Shown here: positions 4,722 through 5,467 of the stretch, piece by piece
Layout of the letters: every line of letters starts with the position of its first letter
Numbering within the stretch: position 1 is the first letter of the stretch
From: CAWEHQ01 sp051001995
Lineage (GTDB): Bacteria > Actinomycetota > Thermoleophilia > Solirubrobacterales > Thermoleophilaceae
Reading direction: 5' to 3'
Assembly: GCA_051001995.1 (NCBI GenBank)
Contig: JBPCMT010000144.1
Span: 1 to 5,467, forward strand
DNA: 5,467 nucleotides
Notes under the pieces: generated by a model
Databases searched by the model: none
What the model was told of the DNA's origin: nothing
The model's input: the letters and a program-made list of their open reading frames with translations, nothing else
Made by a program: the position numbers and the translations under genes

Positions 4722-5467
4722 GACCCCGGCCGCGGCGAGGAGCGCCCGCCGGCACAGCACCCGCGCGAGGTGCTGCTTGTACTCCGGTGAGGCGTTCAGG
4801 TCGCCGGGCGGGCTCGTGCCCTCCGCCGCCTGCTCGGCCGCGGCACCGATCCGCGAAGCATCGAGCGGCTGGCCGCGCAACGCGTCCTCGACGGCGGTCG
4901 CGCGCAGCGCCGTCGACCCCATGTGCGTCAGTCCGACGCGCACGTCCTCGCACGTCCCGTCGGTCGCCTTCACGAGGGCGCAGACGCCGACCATCGCCCA
5001 GTCCTCGGCGCGGCGGGTGAACTTCTCGTAGCCGTACCCGTATCCGGACAGCTTCGGGACGCGCACCTCGGTGATGACCTCGTCGGCGCCGACGGCGGTG
5101 GTCAGGTAGTCCTCGAACAGGTCGCCGGCCGCCACCTCGCGCTCGCCGCCCGCCCCCCGTAGCGCCACCCGCGCCTCGGCTGCGAGCACCACGGCCGGCA
5201 GGTCCGACGCGGGGTCGCCGTGGGCCAGCGAGCCGCCGATCGTCCCCCGGTTTCGCACCTGCTGGTCGGCGATCTGCCCGCCCGCCGTCGCCAGCAGCCC
5301 CGCCTTCGCGTCGGCCAGCTCGGCGTGCGGGGTCATCGCACCGATCCGCAGCTCGGAGTCCTCGCTCGACACGCCCCGCAGCCCGGGCACCCTGCGCAGG
5401 TCCACGAGCAGCGTCGGCGCGGCGAGCCGAACCTTCATCAGCGGGATCAACGAGTGCCCGCCGGCGA
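4719..5467 (-). CDS. coxM: CoxM, FAD-binding medium subunit of CO dehydrogenase (5' end beyond window)
   Basis: The frame is open from the right edge to TGA at 4719, showing 248 residues; about 35-40 N-terminal residues are missing compared with the usual ~285-290. The visible chain starts exactly at the first FAD motif, AGGHSLIPLMKVRL, followed by the second, TIGGSLAHGDPASD, at visible residues 75-88. Further family marks are YEKFTRRAEDWAMVGV at about 146-161 and the C-terminal SPEYKQHLARVLCRRALL. This subunit binds FAD and passes electrons from the Fe-S subunit to the quinone pool. FAD subunits of other molybdenum hydroxylases share these motifs; the cox accessory genes downstream favour CO dehydrogenase, but CoxL, the deciding subunit, is not in the window. 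The gene is followed by a gap of about 455 bases before coxD, not by coxS. Confidence 0.92.
   Translation of the reverse strand, partial: AGGHSLIPLMKVRLAAPTLLVDLRRVPGLRGVSSEDSELRIGAMTPHAELADAKAGLLATAGGQIADQQVRNRGTIGGSLAHGDPASDLPAVVLAAEARVALRGAGGEREVAAGDLFEDYLTTAVGADEVITEVRVPKLSGYGYGYEKFTRRAEDWAMVGVCALVKATDGTCEDVRVGLTHMGSTALRATAVEDALRGQPLDASRIGAAAEQAAEGTSPPGDLNASPEYKQHLARVLCRRALLAAAGV

Overview
The window is the accessory half of an aerobic carbon monoxide dehydrogenase (cox) gene cluster, or of a closely related molybdenum hydroxylase cluster. Every convincing gene lies on the minus strand, so transcription runs from right to left. The coding DNA is very GC-rich (a hand count of 2341-2400 gives about 77% GC), and starts and stops overlap tightly. 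The protein style (for example the FGAVDFA form of XdhC and the GEAGVGKT form of CoxD) fits a high-GC actinobacterium, possibly a Thermoleophilia/Solirubrobacterales lineage. That placement is inference from general familiarity, not from a search.

Layout in transcription order: (1) coxM, the FAD-binding medium subunit, enters from the right edge without its first ~35-40 residues and stops at 4719. (2) A gap of about 455 bases (4264-4718) separates it from the next gene. The gap is less GC-rich than the genes. It holds a dyad on the coxM stop codon, a doubtful 38-codon ORF, a 100-nt imperfect hairpin (4411-4510) and a second 15-bp hairpin (4371-4407). (3) A compact run of six genes follows: coxD (MoxR-type AAA+ ATPase), coxE (VWA/MIDAS protein), a 104-residue XdhC-like protein, a 259-residue XdhC/CoxI protein with a Rossmann domain, a MocA/MobA-type nucleotidyltransferase, and coxG (SRPBCC fold), which leaves through the left edge. 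Four of the five junctions in this run are 4-base stop/start overlaps (GTGA, GTGA, TTGA, ATGA). The fifth is a 2-base gap with a strong Shine-Dalgarno. The run therefore looks like one translationally coupled unit.

How the genes fit together: CoxM would carry electrons from the Mo/Cu active-site subunit (CoxL) and the Fe-S subunit (CoxS), both outside the window, to the respiratory chain. CoxD and CoxE are a MoxR/VWA chaperone pair linked to maturation of the bimetallic centre. The MocA-like enzyme would make the cytidylyl (dinucleotide) form of molybdopterin, and the XdhC-type proteins would sulfurate, protect or insert it. CoxG is linked to membrane attachment of the enzyme. Because coxM is followed by the gap and coxD, not by coxS, the order is not the canonical coxM-S-L of form I clusters.

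The genes themselves are a known set. The least explained part is the structured, lower-GC gap between coxM and coxD.
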